Counted from the stretch's first letter, positions 11,120 to 23,312 are shown. The stretch is DNA of 64,000 nt from Chrysopilus asiliformis (GCA_964034945.1 OZ035962.1:90937650-91001649), one strand, 5' to 3'. Translations and numbers: made by a program. The notes: a model not told the origin generated them from the sequence alone.

Positions 11120-12940
11120 TTTTTATTCCTAACCCAAGTTTAACTACTGATCCAGTGGTACATTGTCTGATTTTAAACATAAAAGGGTGAGGATCACAAC
11201 CAATGTATTCATTATTTTCACAATAAAAACTGAATAGAACTACAAAATTTACAAACAATATTTTCAAAAATGTTCACCGAAAAATTCTTGAAACTTTACT
11301 TCCCATTTTTGCTAGTGGCGAATTATTTCTCCGGTATGTCCAGAAGAACAGGAATTGACAAATTTTTCCACAAAAGAACTTAATTGCACATTCCAAGAGA
11401 ATCCTCTATAAAAACCTGAGTCGGATGTAGAAAACTTTAAGCGGTTCCGGGTAGCTGTAAGAAGTCTATTAAAGCCTATTTGCCCAGCTCAAACCCTATT
11501 TCTTCCATTTGATGTGATCGGCACCATCAAAATTGGTATTTCAAAATTGATATAGTAAATAGGACACTGGTAAGAGTATTGGGATTTTTTTAACAAGGTT
11601 TTTCTAGGTTTTTTTAAATTGAGGATTTTTTGTTAATTTTCCAAAACTCCAATTCACATTCCCAATAGATTCATTTTTCTATTAGAATCGTTCAACTAAT
11701 ATATTATAACACGCTAACAGACAGGTTAAAATAACATTCAAGATTTTTCCAAGTACTAAACGCTACAAAGTAACCAAAAGAAAACTATTACAGAAATATT
11801 AAACTTTAAAACTTGTAAGTCAAAAACGAAACTTCTGAATAGAAGTAATTTGAATTCAAATCCCCCACTAAATTATCAATTTTTTTGTGCAAGTAAAACC
11901 AAATTTTATTATCTTTGTATACGAAATAAATTTTCGCCTTACAAATTTTCACACAACAATAACTGAGGAAATCTATCATTTTGGTGTGCAAATTAGCTAA
12001 AAACGACCTGTCATCAAATGGAATTGTTCCGAATCCCATGTAAATATGAAAAGCCATCATCTCTATATCCATAGGAGGAATATTCATATATAGCTTTTAC
12101 CTTTGACCGACAGATGTAATTACTCCAAGTCCCCAAAAAAAATCCGGATGTTTTACGTTTTATCAAATATTTACCAACCAAAATGACAAAGTATTTCTGT
12201 ATATTTTTTCTATTCTTCTCGTCGTTTTTGATTCAGTGAAAACATGTCAAAGAAAACTGGAATGAGATGAAGGCGAATGTAAAAAATGACTAAAAGAAAA
12301 ATCTATCCGTTTCGTGGCCAAATATTAGCGTTACGTTGCCGGAATAAATGTGCGACACACAATATTGACTCCATAATATTCTCGCTTGTAATTTCCGGGC
12401 GACCAAGCAAAACGACAAAATCAACTTGGGAACTGGAACTGGATCCGGATACCGAGACTACGACTGGGAATTCTGTGTGTGTGCATATAGATATAGGCCT
12501 CAGTGTATAACAAGGGCAAGGGCATCAGGAGCAAACCAGCATAAGAAATAGCTTGGAGCCCAAAGGCTCTTAAGGAAGAAAGAATGAAAAACCACTCCCG
12601 ACAGAAGATTGTGATGGAGCTGAAATACGGGCAAAACGATCAAGGAATTGGGGTTGGCGGATTTCTTTTTTTTTCGGGAGCAACAAACGCACACAAGGTT
12701 TAAGGTCTTGGTCGCCAAACTCAAGAAATCCCAAATGTAACAGAATGCCGAATAAAATGACAAAGATAGATAGTACAAAACATGGAATATAGTGCATATA
12801 TAAAGGATGTGTGTACTTTTGTATTCATATACAGTGAAAACCGAGTAAGAGTACGAAAATAGGAACCCGTTTTTGTTTGAATCCATAAAACGCAATGTTA
12901 AAAAATTTCAAGATGATCGAAAAAATCGGAATATTTATTA
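11120..12940. other. No recognisable gene
   Basis: A+T-rich DNA with overlapping short open frames on both strands (for example 11806-12087 and 12500-12895, minus). None carries a recognisable motif. No paired terminal repeats seen. Confidence 0.45.
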
Positions 12941-12949
12941 AAATTCACT

Positions 12950-13165
12950 TAAGAAACTTTTACTATATGCTTTAACAGAGCTTCTAACAGAATCTTCAAT
13001 ATATTTTTTAGCAGTACTCCAGAGATTATAAAAAAATAACAGAATCGTTAACACAGCGTTTAGCAAAAATTTTAATAGATCTGTTAATCAAATTTTTAAC
13101 AAAAGTTATAGTGGAATTCTTCACAGAAATTTCAACACAATTTTTAACAGATTTGTTAGCAGAAA
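12950..13165. repeat. Degenerate short-period repeat (TTTTAACAGA)
   Basis: Words such as TTTAACAGA, GTTAACACAG, TTTTTAACA and TTGTTAGCAGAA recur at intervals of roughly 20-30 bases, in one orientation, with heavy drift. It looks like an old tandem array. The boundaries are soft. Confidence 0.5.
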
Positions 13166-13180
13166 CTTGAAGAGAGAAAG

Positions 13181-13805
13181 GATTGAGCTAGAGACTGCAA
13201 ATTTTGTAGTCACGTTTCTCGTAAATGGCTAGGCTAAGTTCTTGAATGGGCAAAATTGGCCTATTCTTTCCCCTCTCCCCCGTACAACAAAACAGTTTTT
13301 TTGCAATTTCCTCGAAAATGGTGAGTCATATTGAAAAATTTATTAAGGTAAAATGTATTTAGAATAGGATTCTACATAACTCATCCATACATTAAAATCT
13401 AATCGAGCCACTGCTTCTCCCCTCTCCCATCAAATGGAATACTTTTTTCCTGTTTTCTCGAAAATTGTATCGAAAAAAAATTTTGACATAAAATGTGTGT
13501 AGAATATGATTTTACATAACATATCTATAGATCAAAATCCAGTTGGATCAATCCTTCTCTCCTCCCCGATACAAATTGAATACTTTCTTATTTTCTCGAA
13601 AACGGTGAGTCGTATTGAAAAATTTATAGAGGCGAAATCTGTTTAGAATATATTTCTACATAACCGTTCCATACATTAAAATCCAATCGGACCACTCCTT
13701 TCTCCCGGTTCTAACCAAATGGATTTTTTTAAATAAACATTTTGTCTGTCATCATATAGAATATTTTACGATTGACTACTGGCAATTGTAGCTTTTCTTA
13801 TTTTT
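13181..13805 (+). mobile_element. Helentron-like family D' copy with tandem core
   Basis: It begins with GATTGAGCTAGAGACT, AGGCTAAGTTC and GGGCAAAA words shared with family D, and ends CTGGCAATTGTAGCTTTTCT, close to the family D 3' end (TTGGCAATTATAGCTTTTGT). Between them is a tandem core: the word AGAATAKGATTYTACATAAC starts at 13361 and 13501, with a diverged form at 13645, giving units of 140 and 144 bp. A pyrimidine-rich CTTCTCCCCTCTCCC segment and TCTCGAAAAC recur in each unit. This matches the layout of DINE-1/Helentron-associated elements (microsatellite, tandem core of about 150 bp, short 3' hairpin). The 5' end and microsatellite are lost. Confidence 0.65.
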
Positions 13806-15690
13806 AATCTTCTTGTAAGTCTTTAGTTTGAAACTAAATCTCATGACGTCCTTTGAGACAGTGTATTTTGAAATTATTATCATTGACATTCTTTGAGACA
13901 GTGCTTTTTGAAATTATTCTACAAATAGTTTAAACTAAAGCTGGAATCACCCGAGCTATAAATTTTTTAATGTTTCTTTTAAAAGATGCGCGATTAGGGA
14001 AAAATTACCTCCATTAAAGAATAATTACGAAAATTTCTTTTACCACCCATTCTGTGGATTCTGTTGGAGTTTTTCAAGATCTACTGTTCCTTTGCGATTT
14101 CATATTTAAATCTAACAATACTGAAAAGTTTTGTAGTGAGAGAATTCAGACTAAAGAAATAAGACGTAAGAAAATGGCGCAAAAAACGAATTATGCAAAT
14201 TTCCAGTTGAAAATTTTTCCTTTTCCCATTTTCATTTCCAGAACGCCCTTTTATCGTGTCCCGGCTATGAATACTGAAAATCCTGAAATGCTAAAGAAAA
14301 GCTAAATGTATATGATATGTGAATATGTTTGTGTATATCTATTATATTCTATTCTCCTTCTGTATTTACTGATGTGAAAAAAAAACTGGATGGAAAAAAA
14401 AACTTTTATTTTCCATTCGACTGTGAATCTTTATGCTGCGCGTACTTTTTTGCCCTTAAAGTTTTCTTATATGCCAACTTTGACAAAGGGACAGATATAC
14501 AAAAGCCAAGAGACATCACGTCACGTGTAAAGAAATGTCGCCTTCGCATCGGTAGTTGTCGCAATCGTCGTGAAATGAAGGCGTCATACAAAATACCAGG
14601 TTTATTCACAATGCCGCGTACGATGGAATGATGAAGTGAATTTTCGCACCATTAGATCCTAGAAAAATTCATCACACGTACCTTTCGCCACGATATTGAT
14701 TGTAATTCACTGACGAAGCCTACTTACTCTACTTCCTACAACGAGGCAGGTCTCCTATCACAGAGAATCCTGTAACTTCTTCCTATCGACTCCGAACCAA
14801 CTTCATCAATGGGCTATGGATGTGTCGCTTTGAATCTGTCGTCGGTATAACAAGCAGGAGGCGATTAGGATCCGAGATTTGCGGAAATCGGGATGTCCTG
14901 GATATGGGTTAAGGAAAATTATCATTGTCCTCATAGCATACCAGCCGACGGTACAATAGCCTGTAACGATACCCAGAAACTCTACACAGCAGCATGACGA
15001 TCTCCCATATATCTACTAATATCTATAAAATGATATCCTTCCTGAATACAATATTATCCTGTTGACGAATTCTGTATTCCTTGATATATTCATGTTGAAG
15101 TTCTATCATCAGTTCACATATCCTTTTTAGTCATTGTGCATGCGTGATTACTGATAAACGTTGAAAAGCTTATTTGTGCGTGCAACGAGCCGGAAAATTC
15201 TATGCTAAATTTGATCCCAGTAGATGGTTTAATTATAGTGAAATCATGGTGAAAAATTCATGTCAAGTACCAAAGTAATGTACCATAGAGGGCGTGCTTT
15301 AATTAAAATGGTGTTATAATCAACCATCAAATGGCAGACAATGTCGGCACAATCTTTTCTCATTTAAAAAAAACGACAAATTTTCTTATAGTATGCATAG
15401 ATTTAGCAAGAAATGATTGTCATACCATGTAAGTCGTGTAAAATGTACAGAAATAGATCCATATGAAACTCACGATTTCTATTAACCCATTAACGACCAG
15501 CGGGAATCAGAATAAAATTTTAAACACAAGACTGACATTTCGTCCAAAAAGCCAAAATAAAATAACAACATTGGCTTCTTGGCCAAAACGGATTCTAGTA
15601 GTCGTGACCATTATGGTAACGCTAAGCAAAACATTCAATTTAAAAAAATGTATTAGCATAAAAAGCTTATGTAAAGTCGTTGTGACCATA
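13806..15690. other. No recognisable gene
   Basis: Contains a local near-duplicate near 13850-13920 (TTTGAGACAGTG...TTTTGAAATTATT twice). Open frames at 14054-14305, 14329-14631 and 15463-15798 show no family resemblance. No other structure noticed. Confidence 0.45.
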
Positions 15691-15691
15691 T

Positions 15692-15895
15692 GGTGCAATT
15701 ACCAGGAGGCAATCATTACGAGGGATGACAGACAAAATTTTTATCTATTTGTATGGGAGAGGTGGGAACGATTGGTCCGATTGGATTTTGATGTATGAAA
15801 TGGTTATGTTAAATCATATTTGAAACACATTTTACCTTGCTAAATTTTTGAATAGGACTCATCGTTTTCGAGAAAATTGCAAACAGCTTAAATAC
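15692..15895 (-). repeat. Helentron-like family D' fragment
   Basis: Reversed, it reads like part of one module plus the 3' end of the 13181-13805 copy: GATGACAGACAAAAT, GGGAGAGG, GATTGGATTTTGATGTATG and GTTTTCGAGAAAATTG appear in the expected reverse order. Truncated at both sides. Confidence 0.6.
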
Positions 15896-16365
15896 GTTAT
15901 AAACGGTTTACTAAATCTAATATACTTCTATATGATTCTTAGATATTAGAGTATAAAAATAAATTTTGCCATCGTAAAGAACGTCGTTTCCTGCTTACAG
16001 ACCCGTAAATAGTCGTTCTTGCGTAGTGTCCAGCCTTCCATACTTTCTTTTAGACCTCATAAGATAATTTACAGGATGGGCCATCGGCTGATTTGAGCCA
16101 CGTGTATTTTGACATTGTCGAAACTAACGCGCTTGAAATATCGACCAATTTTTAGTGTCGATCCCCGCTGCACGAAATGGACAACTTTGGGAAATGCCGA
16201 AAATTTATTTCCAAACTGAGTGCTGTGTGGCTGAAACGGTGCGGATTTTGAAATGATTTTTGAAATGAATTTTGAGATTTTACGCCATTGGGCCTGTTTT
16301 TAATGGGATGCCATTAACGTTGAGGAAAATCATAAAAAAAATTGCAGTTAAATCAATGAATAAAT
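15896..16365. other. Unassigned; possible transposon end
   Basis: At 16072, ACAGGATGGGCCATCGGCTG followed by ATTTGAGCCACG has the feel of a transposon terminus, but I find no inverted partner within the window. Nothing else stands out. Confidence 0.25.
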
Positions 16366-16562
16366 TGGCGCCGCAGGTAAATTTTTTTAAAAGAATGTGC
16401 CGCTAATTAAAAGTAAACATATTGTTTTAGGCTTGGTGCGTTTTACAAATGAATTCATTTGAAATTGCAGAAATAATACCCAAGAGAAATTGCGCTGCAA
16501 GTGAAATTTTTGAAGTCATGTGGTGTAGGTGAAAATTCTCAAAAAGAATGCGCCGCAGGCAA
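16366..16562. repeat. Fragment with repeated GCGCCGCAGG words
   Basis: Three clear copies (GGCGCCGCAGGTAAATTTTT near 16370, TTGCGCTGCAAGTGAAATTT near 16491, TGCGCCGCAGGCAAAAT near 16550) and one broken copy (TGTGCCGCTAA near 16418). The same word is found inside the hAT-like families F and M, so this is probably the interior of a decayed hAT-like copy whose ends are gone. Confidence 0.5.
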
Positions 16563-16807
16563 AATAAATATGAAATACAGGTCGGAGTCGAAACTATCAC
16601 ATCGACTCCTGATGTGGTCGTTTCATTATTTGGAGGAAATGACCATTTATTTTAGTCATTTTTGAACCCGCCTTGGGATCGGTTCCTATGCAGCTGCATC
16701 TGTTGCACCTGACAGTTTAGGATTCTGCTTACATACACATTTTTTTGTCAATCTAAATATAAAGATTCATCTTTGTATATTGTTTTATATTAATGAAAAT
16801 CTTTATA

Positions 16808-16875
16808 CAGTAGAATCCCGATAATTCGTATTTCAAGGGACCAGCAAATTCATACGAATTATCGGGATTCTACTG
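16808..16875. mobile_element. 68-bp pogo-like MITE with perfect TIRs
   Basis: The first 24 bases (CAGTAGAATCCCGATAATTC plus GTAT) are an exact reverse complement of the last 24, around a 20-base centre. TA dinucleotides lie directly outside both ends (16806-16807 and 16876-16877). TA targets and CAGT-type ends with a CCCGATAATTCG text are typical of the pogo/Tigger branch of the Tc1/mariner superfamily; that branch assignment is by resemblance only. The perfect arms imply recent arrival, and transcripts would fold into a tight 24-bp stem. Confidence 0.85.
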
Positions 16876-16879
16876 TACC

Positions 16880-17495
16880 TGTAAAATTTTAAGTGGATTC
16901 CATATTTAAAAAAAAATATATTGTCGCGAGTATTAAAAAAGCGTTTCAATTATCTACGAGCTGTAAAAGGCTATTTTTTTTATCTTCATGTAAATTAATT
17001 TAGAAAATTTCCCAAAGCTCTTATTTTACATATATTCATAAAAGCAATTTACCTAAACGACATATTGAGAATGACAACAGGAACATTCCAGGAGCAGATG
17101 AGCAAAATTCATGCTAAAGCGATATAAACGAAGGGGATAAAATTATTCCTCGTCAGCTGCAATCCACTTCGCCAGGCACGCCAAGCATGTGCCCCCACCC
17201 CTACATCTTATATGTTAGTACATACGATGGGGAAAAAATTCTCGTGGTTTAGGGGGATTTCTTTTTAATGATCAAAACATGAGAATTTTTATATGAAAAG
17301 TAAAATAGCGCTGAGTACTGAGAAAATTCGCAAAAACACAAAAGCTTTCTGGAAAAATACTGATGAGGGAACGGAAGAACGAAAAGTCCTTAAAAAATTG
17401 CAATCGTACATCACTAATGAGACGACCAACCCCTTTAAATAATCAAGAAACAGCGGAGGGAATGCCTAGTGGTACAAATAAACAATATCAGTTGT
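16880..17495. other. No recognisable gene
   Basis: A+T-rich; a short frame at 17363-17590 (75 codons) has no known motif. No paired repeats seen. Confidence 0.45.
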
Positions 17496-17499
17496 GGTC

Positions 17500-17575
17500 A
17501 ACACAAAACTTTCTTCTACAAAATCTACGACCCTGCGCAATTTACGCTAGAACCCTGTCGCGTTGTCAACCTAAG
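17500..17575 (+). repeat. Repeat family G fragment
   Basis: ACTTTCTTCTACAAAATCTA then CGACCCTGCGCAATTTACGC and TAGAACCCT align with 43029-43085 (ACTTTCTTGTCCAAAATCTA, CGACCCCACCCAATTAACAC, GCGAGAACCC). The family has no recognisable class. Confidence 0.5.
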
Positions 17576-17599
17576 ACGACCTCCCAATAAATTCTTGGT

Positions 17600-18394
17600 G
17601 TATTCAAAAATATCAAAAATGTACAAAATTTGAGATAACTTGAGAACGGTAAAAGATATCAATTTACGGTAAATGGCAAAAATGTAGAAAATGTTAACGT
17701 CTTTAATTATTCTTTTAACTGATTTGTCTAAAAACCGTTAGTTTGCAAATTATTCGCAAAAATATGATTTTTTGCATATTAATGAAAATATCTCAATAAC
17801 GGTAAAATATAACGGATAACGGTAAGAAACAAAATTGTGCAGAATGCCATTCTCATTAATTCACTTCATACATTCAGTCAGCAAAAACCCGTTAGTTTTC
17901 GAGATAATCGCAAAAAACTGTTTTTTTTGGAAATAACGGTTTATCTCGATAACAGGTGGAGATATCGAGTTATAGTTAAAGACAAAAGTGTGGGAAATTT
18001 TATTTTCTCCAAGTTTTGTCATACTTAAGGCCACTAAAAAACGGGTAGTTTGGGAGTAAATCGAGAAAAACGAAATTGCGATTTTTGAAAAACCGCCATT
18101 TTGGATACTTCCGGTTAACGGATTTCCACCAAAAGTTGATAGGATCGTCCCATTTCAGGACCCAACATGCCTATAAAATTTCATGGCGCTAGCTCTATTA
18201 GTTTTTGAGAAATCTTGTACACAGACTGACAGACTGACAGACAGACTGACAGACAGACTGACAGACAGAAAGACATTTTTTAAATATGACTCCAATCGAC
18301 TCAGGAGTGATCGGGAAATGTTTTTTAGGCAAAATTAAGAGGTCGAAATTTTTCATGAATACAATACTTTATTATACTCCGTAGAAGAAAGTAA
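17600..18394 (-). mobile_element. Helentron-like family C copy
   Basis: In the reverse direction it starts with a hairpin-like ACTTTCTTCTACGGAGTATA segment, passes CTGTCTGTCAGTCTGTCTGT, then module-like text with repeated ACCGTTA/ATAACGG and TCGAGATAA words at intervals of about 150 bp. The order (terminal hairpin, CTGT/CAGT microsatellite, tandem core) is the same as in families B and D. No coding capacity. Confidence 0.6.
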
Positions 18395-18399
18395 CAAGA

Positions 18400-20360
18400 A
18401 TCTAATAGCAAATACAGAATAATTCTGTCTGTAAAAAAAGTGATTACTATGGCCAGAATGGATTCCATCTGTAGAAAATGTAAGCGGAAAAAGAAGCTTC
18501 GGTTGTATTCTAGCACTTAGCTTGACTCAATTTCACTACTAAATTGCCGTGAAGTATATTAGAGATTCCTTTAACTACAGCAAAAAGTCAGCAACAACGA
18601 ACTTAAGTTCTCAGTAAATGAAGAAACGTGAAAATGTTCGCTTTTCCACCTGTAAAAGGTATATCAACATTCCGGCTCATTCCACATTTCCGTCAGGAAG
18701 CCACTGTCGTCGAAGATTGGGCAGGGATTGTTTAAGGAGTTCAGAATATGGAGGATCCTTTTTATGCATTCCGTGTTGGAAGAGTTATACATACCGAGGG
18801 AAAAACTAAATGTGAAGAGGATGAAAAGAAAAAGGACATTTAGTCCTGTGAATGTGCTCTCAAGTGCATTCGAATGGGCTTGCCGTCTAACTGAAATAAA
18901 CTGTGTATATGGTCTAAGGGCTGTAAGGTTTGATATTAAAGACGGAAGTATGAGAAAAGGTAGTCGGTGGATATAAAGCCTTGAGAGGCGTCATCGTCCT
19001 GTTGTAGAAACAGACTTGTAAGCAGCTCTCAAGTGCTGCTGTTTGCCAATGCTCAATGCACCTTTAAAAAATTTATTGCTCGCCATTGTTAGTTTTGTAG
19101 CTGTCACCTTGAGGCTATTTTCCCACAGCTAAAGTGTATTTCTGTTTGCGGCACCCATGAACATGCCTCCAGCTATTTTAAGTTTCTTTAATGTGTTTTT
19201 AGTTTGTCTAAGTCCTTTCATGGGTTGTTACCACTCCTTGTTAAGTTGTTTAATTAGAAATGAAAAACGGATTGTAAATTGAAGATTCCATTGTAATTAA
19301 CAAAAGGAATTACCAAGAAGGAAGCAGTTTTTCATTTGTTTATTTATCGAGTCAATCACTTACATGACGGAAAAAAGAAACTTGAAAGGATTTAAAAAAC
19401 ATAAGAAGAAGAAGAAGAAAAAAACAGATTACAAGAGATTTGCGAAAAATTCCAATTAAATATCCATTTAAGAGGATTTGTTGAGAGTAGTCAACTTTGT
19501 ACCAGCTAAGTGTTATTGAACAACATTATTGCGATTGGATCGAAATAAATATTTTTTGGGTGAAATAAGTTTTTACAGTTTTACAAATAAATATCAAAAA
19601 ATTAAAAGGAAATAGAAAAAAATAAATAAAAAAAGAAAAAGAGGAAATTGACGGATGTTTCCGTCGACGGCATTAAATGTGTTAAAAATGTTCCCTCAAC
19701 AGAGCCAACCCGCAGTATTCAATCGTGGGGCGATATTTTTTCTAAGGCGAAATCGCGATAATTTACCAAGCAGTAATGTTAGAGCACTAGGCTCATATTT
19801 TTTTGTTGGACTCCGGGACTTTGTCACATTTTTTTTGCTCGAAATCGGGCGAGATGATTAATGAGGGGAGCGGGGTGAGAAAACGAAAAAATTTTCGAAA
19901 ACAATCAAAAGATACGGATTATATCAAAATCTTACACCCTAACTCTTTTCCAAAAAAAAAACTTTTCTATCTTTTTGTTGTATTTTTTCCCCACTGTGTC
20001 GAATTTTGTCTAAATTTTGGTCATAATTAGGGATTTCATATTGTAAATATTCGAAAATTATGTTTTCCTATTATAAAAATGTCTAAAATAACTAGAAAAA
20101 GCCGTAAAAAAATATTTTTTTTTTAAATATCTTTTATATAAGTGCCATAAGTTAGGCAATTTTTAAATATTACGAAATATTCATTTTTCTCAAAAAAATT
20201 TACTGATTCTGACTATGAAAAATCATAAATGGACTTCCTTGACACTCTTAAATTATTATTTTTTGTCAAATTTTTGAAGTTTTATGGAAAACAATTTTCT
20301 TGTACCTAGACTTTAAATTACGCTCATATTAAAAACCTTATTTTTCATCAATTTTCCAAC
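18400..20360. other. No recognisable gene
   Basis: A short (AAG)n run lies near 19409-19426. Open frames are under 85 codons, on both strands, with no motif. No paired terminal repeats seen. Confidence 0.45.
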
Positions 20361-20363
20361 CTA

Positions 20364-20674
20364 AACATGCGAGTAAATACGCGAGTAACTCCCAAAAACT
20401 CTCGAGAGTTACTCGCAGGAGGTTGTCCATTTGAGAGTTAATTTCGGCGATTTTACTCTTTTCAAGACCAATATATTGATTTTTTGACATCTTGCTTTGG
20501 CGAGTTCTCGAGAGCTACTAGCGAAATTCAAACGCCGTTCGTATCTGGCGAGCAAGTCCCCGAGAGTTCAGTGGGTGGGTGTCGACTAGAGCGACTCTCA
20601 CAGACGTTTCCATTTGCGAGTATCTGCTATCGAGAGGTTCTCGCTGGCATTTACTCTCATGTGGACAGGCACCT
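20364..20674. mobile_element. TTA-target MITE, family H (left end lost)
   Basis: It shares long stretches with the intact copy at 49792-50023: GAGTAAATACGCGAGTAACT, CTCTCGAGAGTTACTCGCAG, GTGTCGACTAGAG, TTTGCGAGTA and the right end TCATGTGGACAGGCACCT. The right flank reads TAA/TTA. The interior is full of CTCGAGAG-type palindromes. The left terminal repeat is decayed to ACATGCGAGTAAAT. Non-autonomous; PIF/Harbinger is the likeliest superfamily from the 3-bp target. Confidence 0.75.
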
Positions 20675-20784
20675 TAAGGTAAGCTTACAGTTTTTCCCCA
20701 CCTCGGCCCACCATCAGACCTCTTGGAAATAAAACTAAAGGCCTTAATCAACTAAAATAAAAAAAAAAATTTAAAAAATTAAAA

Positions 20785-21348
20785 AACAACAAAAGCTATA
20801 ATTGCCAATCTGGCAATCATTGGAGACCCGTATGGTGATATTCGTATCAAAATTCGAACAGTTATACCAAAATTCCACTTTGAAGTCAACCTTTCCAATA
20901 AGATTTTTTAAAATTTATTCCATGTATGGGAGTTTTACGTAGAATTATATCCTAAATAACTTTTGTTCTTGGACTTTTTTGATAAGATGCACCGTTTTTG
21001 ATATATTCACAAAAAACGATTTCGTTCGTATGGGGGGTACCCCTCTAATGGTCCATTTTTGCCCATTAACGAACTTAACCTTGCATTTTACGAAAAACGA
21101 ATCTGCGCAAACTTTCAAGTCTCTAGCTCAATCCGTGCGCCCGCAATCCGCACCACAGACAGACAGACGGACGGACAGACGGACAGACAGACAGACGGAC
21201 AGACGGACGGACATGCAAAAATTAAATATTTTTATCATTCTAAACACACTGGTGTAATTCATTTTTTTGTGCGATGACGGGATCTTGGCGTTACAAACGG
21301 TAAGGCAAAGTTAATATACCCTTTGGTTTCACCATACGGGTATAAAAA
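20785..21348 (-). mobile_element. Helentron-like (DINE-1-like) family D, near full length
   Basis: Reading the minus strand: 5' end TTTTTATACCCGTATGGTGA; TTAACTTTGCCTTACCGTTT; microsatellite of GTCC/GTCT units; core with ATTGAGCTAGAGACTTGAAA, GGCTAAGTTCGTTAATGGGC and AAAACTCCCATACAT; then CACCATACGGGT, the inverse of the 5' ACCCGTATGGTG; and a 3' end with the hairpin ATTGCCAGATTGGCAAT before TATAGCTTTTGTT. Subterminal inverted repeats, a CTGT-type microsatellite and a 3' hairpin are the traits of Drosophila DINE-1 and other Helentron-associated elements. The T-rich edges fit insertion between Ts. No Rep/helicase is encoded. Confidence 0.78.
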
Positions 21349-21359
21349 TCTACCTCTAA

Positions 21360-23195
21360 ATCGTTCAATATGAGGTCACTGTCTTACAGTTTTCGATCCG
21401 AAGGATCTTAAACTTCCGGTGGCAGAAAATTTGTTTAATCCCATAAAACGATCTTCTTTTTTTGATTATTTCCTTAACACTTTTAGCACTTTGCGGCCAT
21501 AACCTGAAACATTGTTTTTACTCTATATTTTTCAATTTTTATGAACATAAATATTTTACTGAAATCACGTTAAATTCATGACAATTTTCACATCAGAATA
21601 TACTAGGAGATTCTTATCATTGCTACAAAATTAATTAGCGACACCATAAATTTGTTTGGGAAAACTTACTCATACGATGAATCATCTGTAAATCAAAACT
21701 GTAAACTGTGAAAACCTACTGCCATTTATTAACAATTCCCGGGGATCATTTTCTTTGTCCGTTTTGTGGTGAATAGAATTAAAGAAAAAAAAGTTCTGCT
21801 ACACGTAAACATTTCATTAATATTAAAGCGTAAAAGTTTACGCGTAATATACAAATATATCTATCTGATGATTCAAATAAAGGTAACTAAGTGAGTGAAA
21901 AACCACCAAGAGAAATGGGAAAAAAGAAACATTTTGCCTAAATAAAAAGGTAATCGTAAATCTTATCGAAACAATCTTGGTTATTCCTGTCAAGATATCA
22001 CGCAACGGGTTGTTCCGCGTAAATAAGTAAATGAATACCAATGTAAGCCCTTTTAACCCTCCATCGGACCCCGCACACATTTTCCCCTAGTTTTCTCCCG
22101 TATGGCATGAATAATAAAAATGGATTTTGTACAAGACACGTAAAACTACACCAATTTGAGTTGTTCTTTAGTTGTTTTCTGTTGTTGTTCGATGTTGTAA
22201 ATCCATTCTACTTTTTGGAATTTGTTTTTTTTTCCTTAATTTCTTTCTTAATATAATCCAAAGAAAGAAGTTCCCATCTTGGTTAAGATTCATCACACCC
22301 AGTGAGTGACTGGACTTGCCACTTGATGTGGAAGCGGGAGCTTATAGTGTACGTGGGCACTGCAAAATCCAGCCATTTTCCCCAATTACTTAAGTGCATC
22401 ACACATGATTTTATGACCAAAATTTTACGAGCATTACAGAATCACATCCAGAATAATAATAATCTTCTCCAGATGCTAAACTCCACATACGAGATGCTGA
22501 AAGCATAAAATAAACCTTCAGCGGATTTCGTGCCCTTCCCGATTTCAGGGAATACTCGTAAAGCATTATGGGAACCGTTCAGTGTTACGTGAATAGGGAA
22601 GATTTTAAATTCAGCTTAAAGTGCATCCGGCAAACTTTTATAGTTACTCTTTAGTAATTATGTTTCACATCCTAAATCACTAACATCCCGTTTCTCGATA
22701 GTTGGGCATAATCTCAAGTCACAAGCTTCTAAAACCTGGAATGCAAAATATTGTAAGCCTTTAAGAACAACAAACCTAATAAAAAGTATGCACTGTTCCA
22801 GGCATTTATTCATTTATGCAAAACAACCTCAAATTTTTGAACCCTTGTTAATATAATTCAGGTTAAAAGAAGATAATATGGTTTTAAAATTCTGATAAGC
22901 CCATTCGATAAACCAGAGTAAAATAGATTTCGTTCAGTACATTTTTCTATACAGGGTCGTAACTAAGTATTCCAACACACACGAGTCGATTCAATGGAGT
23001 GTCCTGATCAATAATGTAGGTGACACGATATTTGCCACAAGGCCGAGGCAAGATATAGGCGAAGAGGCGCCCGGGAAAAACCTGTAATTGGCTCTGTATT
23101 TGGCTTTCTATAAAAAAAATGACAAAAACGTTTTTTTGGGTGCCTGGAAATTATGAAAGATCGATAAGACAAAAAGAAAGCGCTTTCTCAATCAA
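21360..23195. other. No recognisable gene
   Basis: Unique-looking, A+T-rich. Short frames at 21838-22080 and 22302-22508 have no motif. No paired repeats seen. Confidence 0.45.
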
Positions 23196-23199
23196 CAAA

Positions 23200-23312
23200 A
23201 TTGCGCCGGTGTGCAAAAAAAAAAAGAAAATTGCGCCGCAAGCATAATTTTTGTTGAAAAAATGCATACAGGTAGAAATGTTTACTGAAAAAATTGCGCC
23301 GCAGGCGAAAAC
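23200..23312. repeat. Fragment with three GCGCCGCAGG words
   Basis: AAATTGCGCCGGTGTGCAAA, AAATTGCGCCGCAAGCATAA and AAATTGCGCCGCAGGCGAAA occur within about 110 bp, all in the same orientation. No hAT-type end is seen nearby, so this is either an internal relic of families F/M or an independent array. Confidence 0.5.

Noticed and set aside
10832..11190. Two overlapping frames of 103 and 113 codons with Ser/Val/Leu/Cys repeats
   Set aside because: They are translations of a GTCT/GTCC microsatellite within a repeat element.
12500..12895. 131-codon minus-strand frame
   Set aside because: Overlaps another frame on the same strand, with no recognisable domain.
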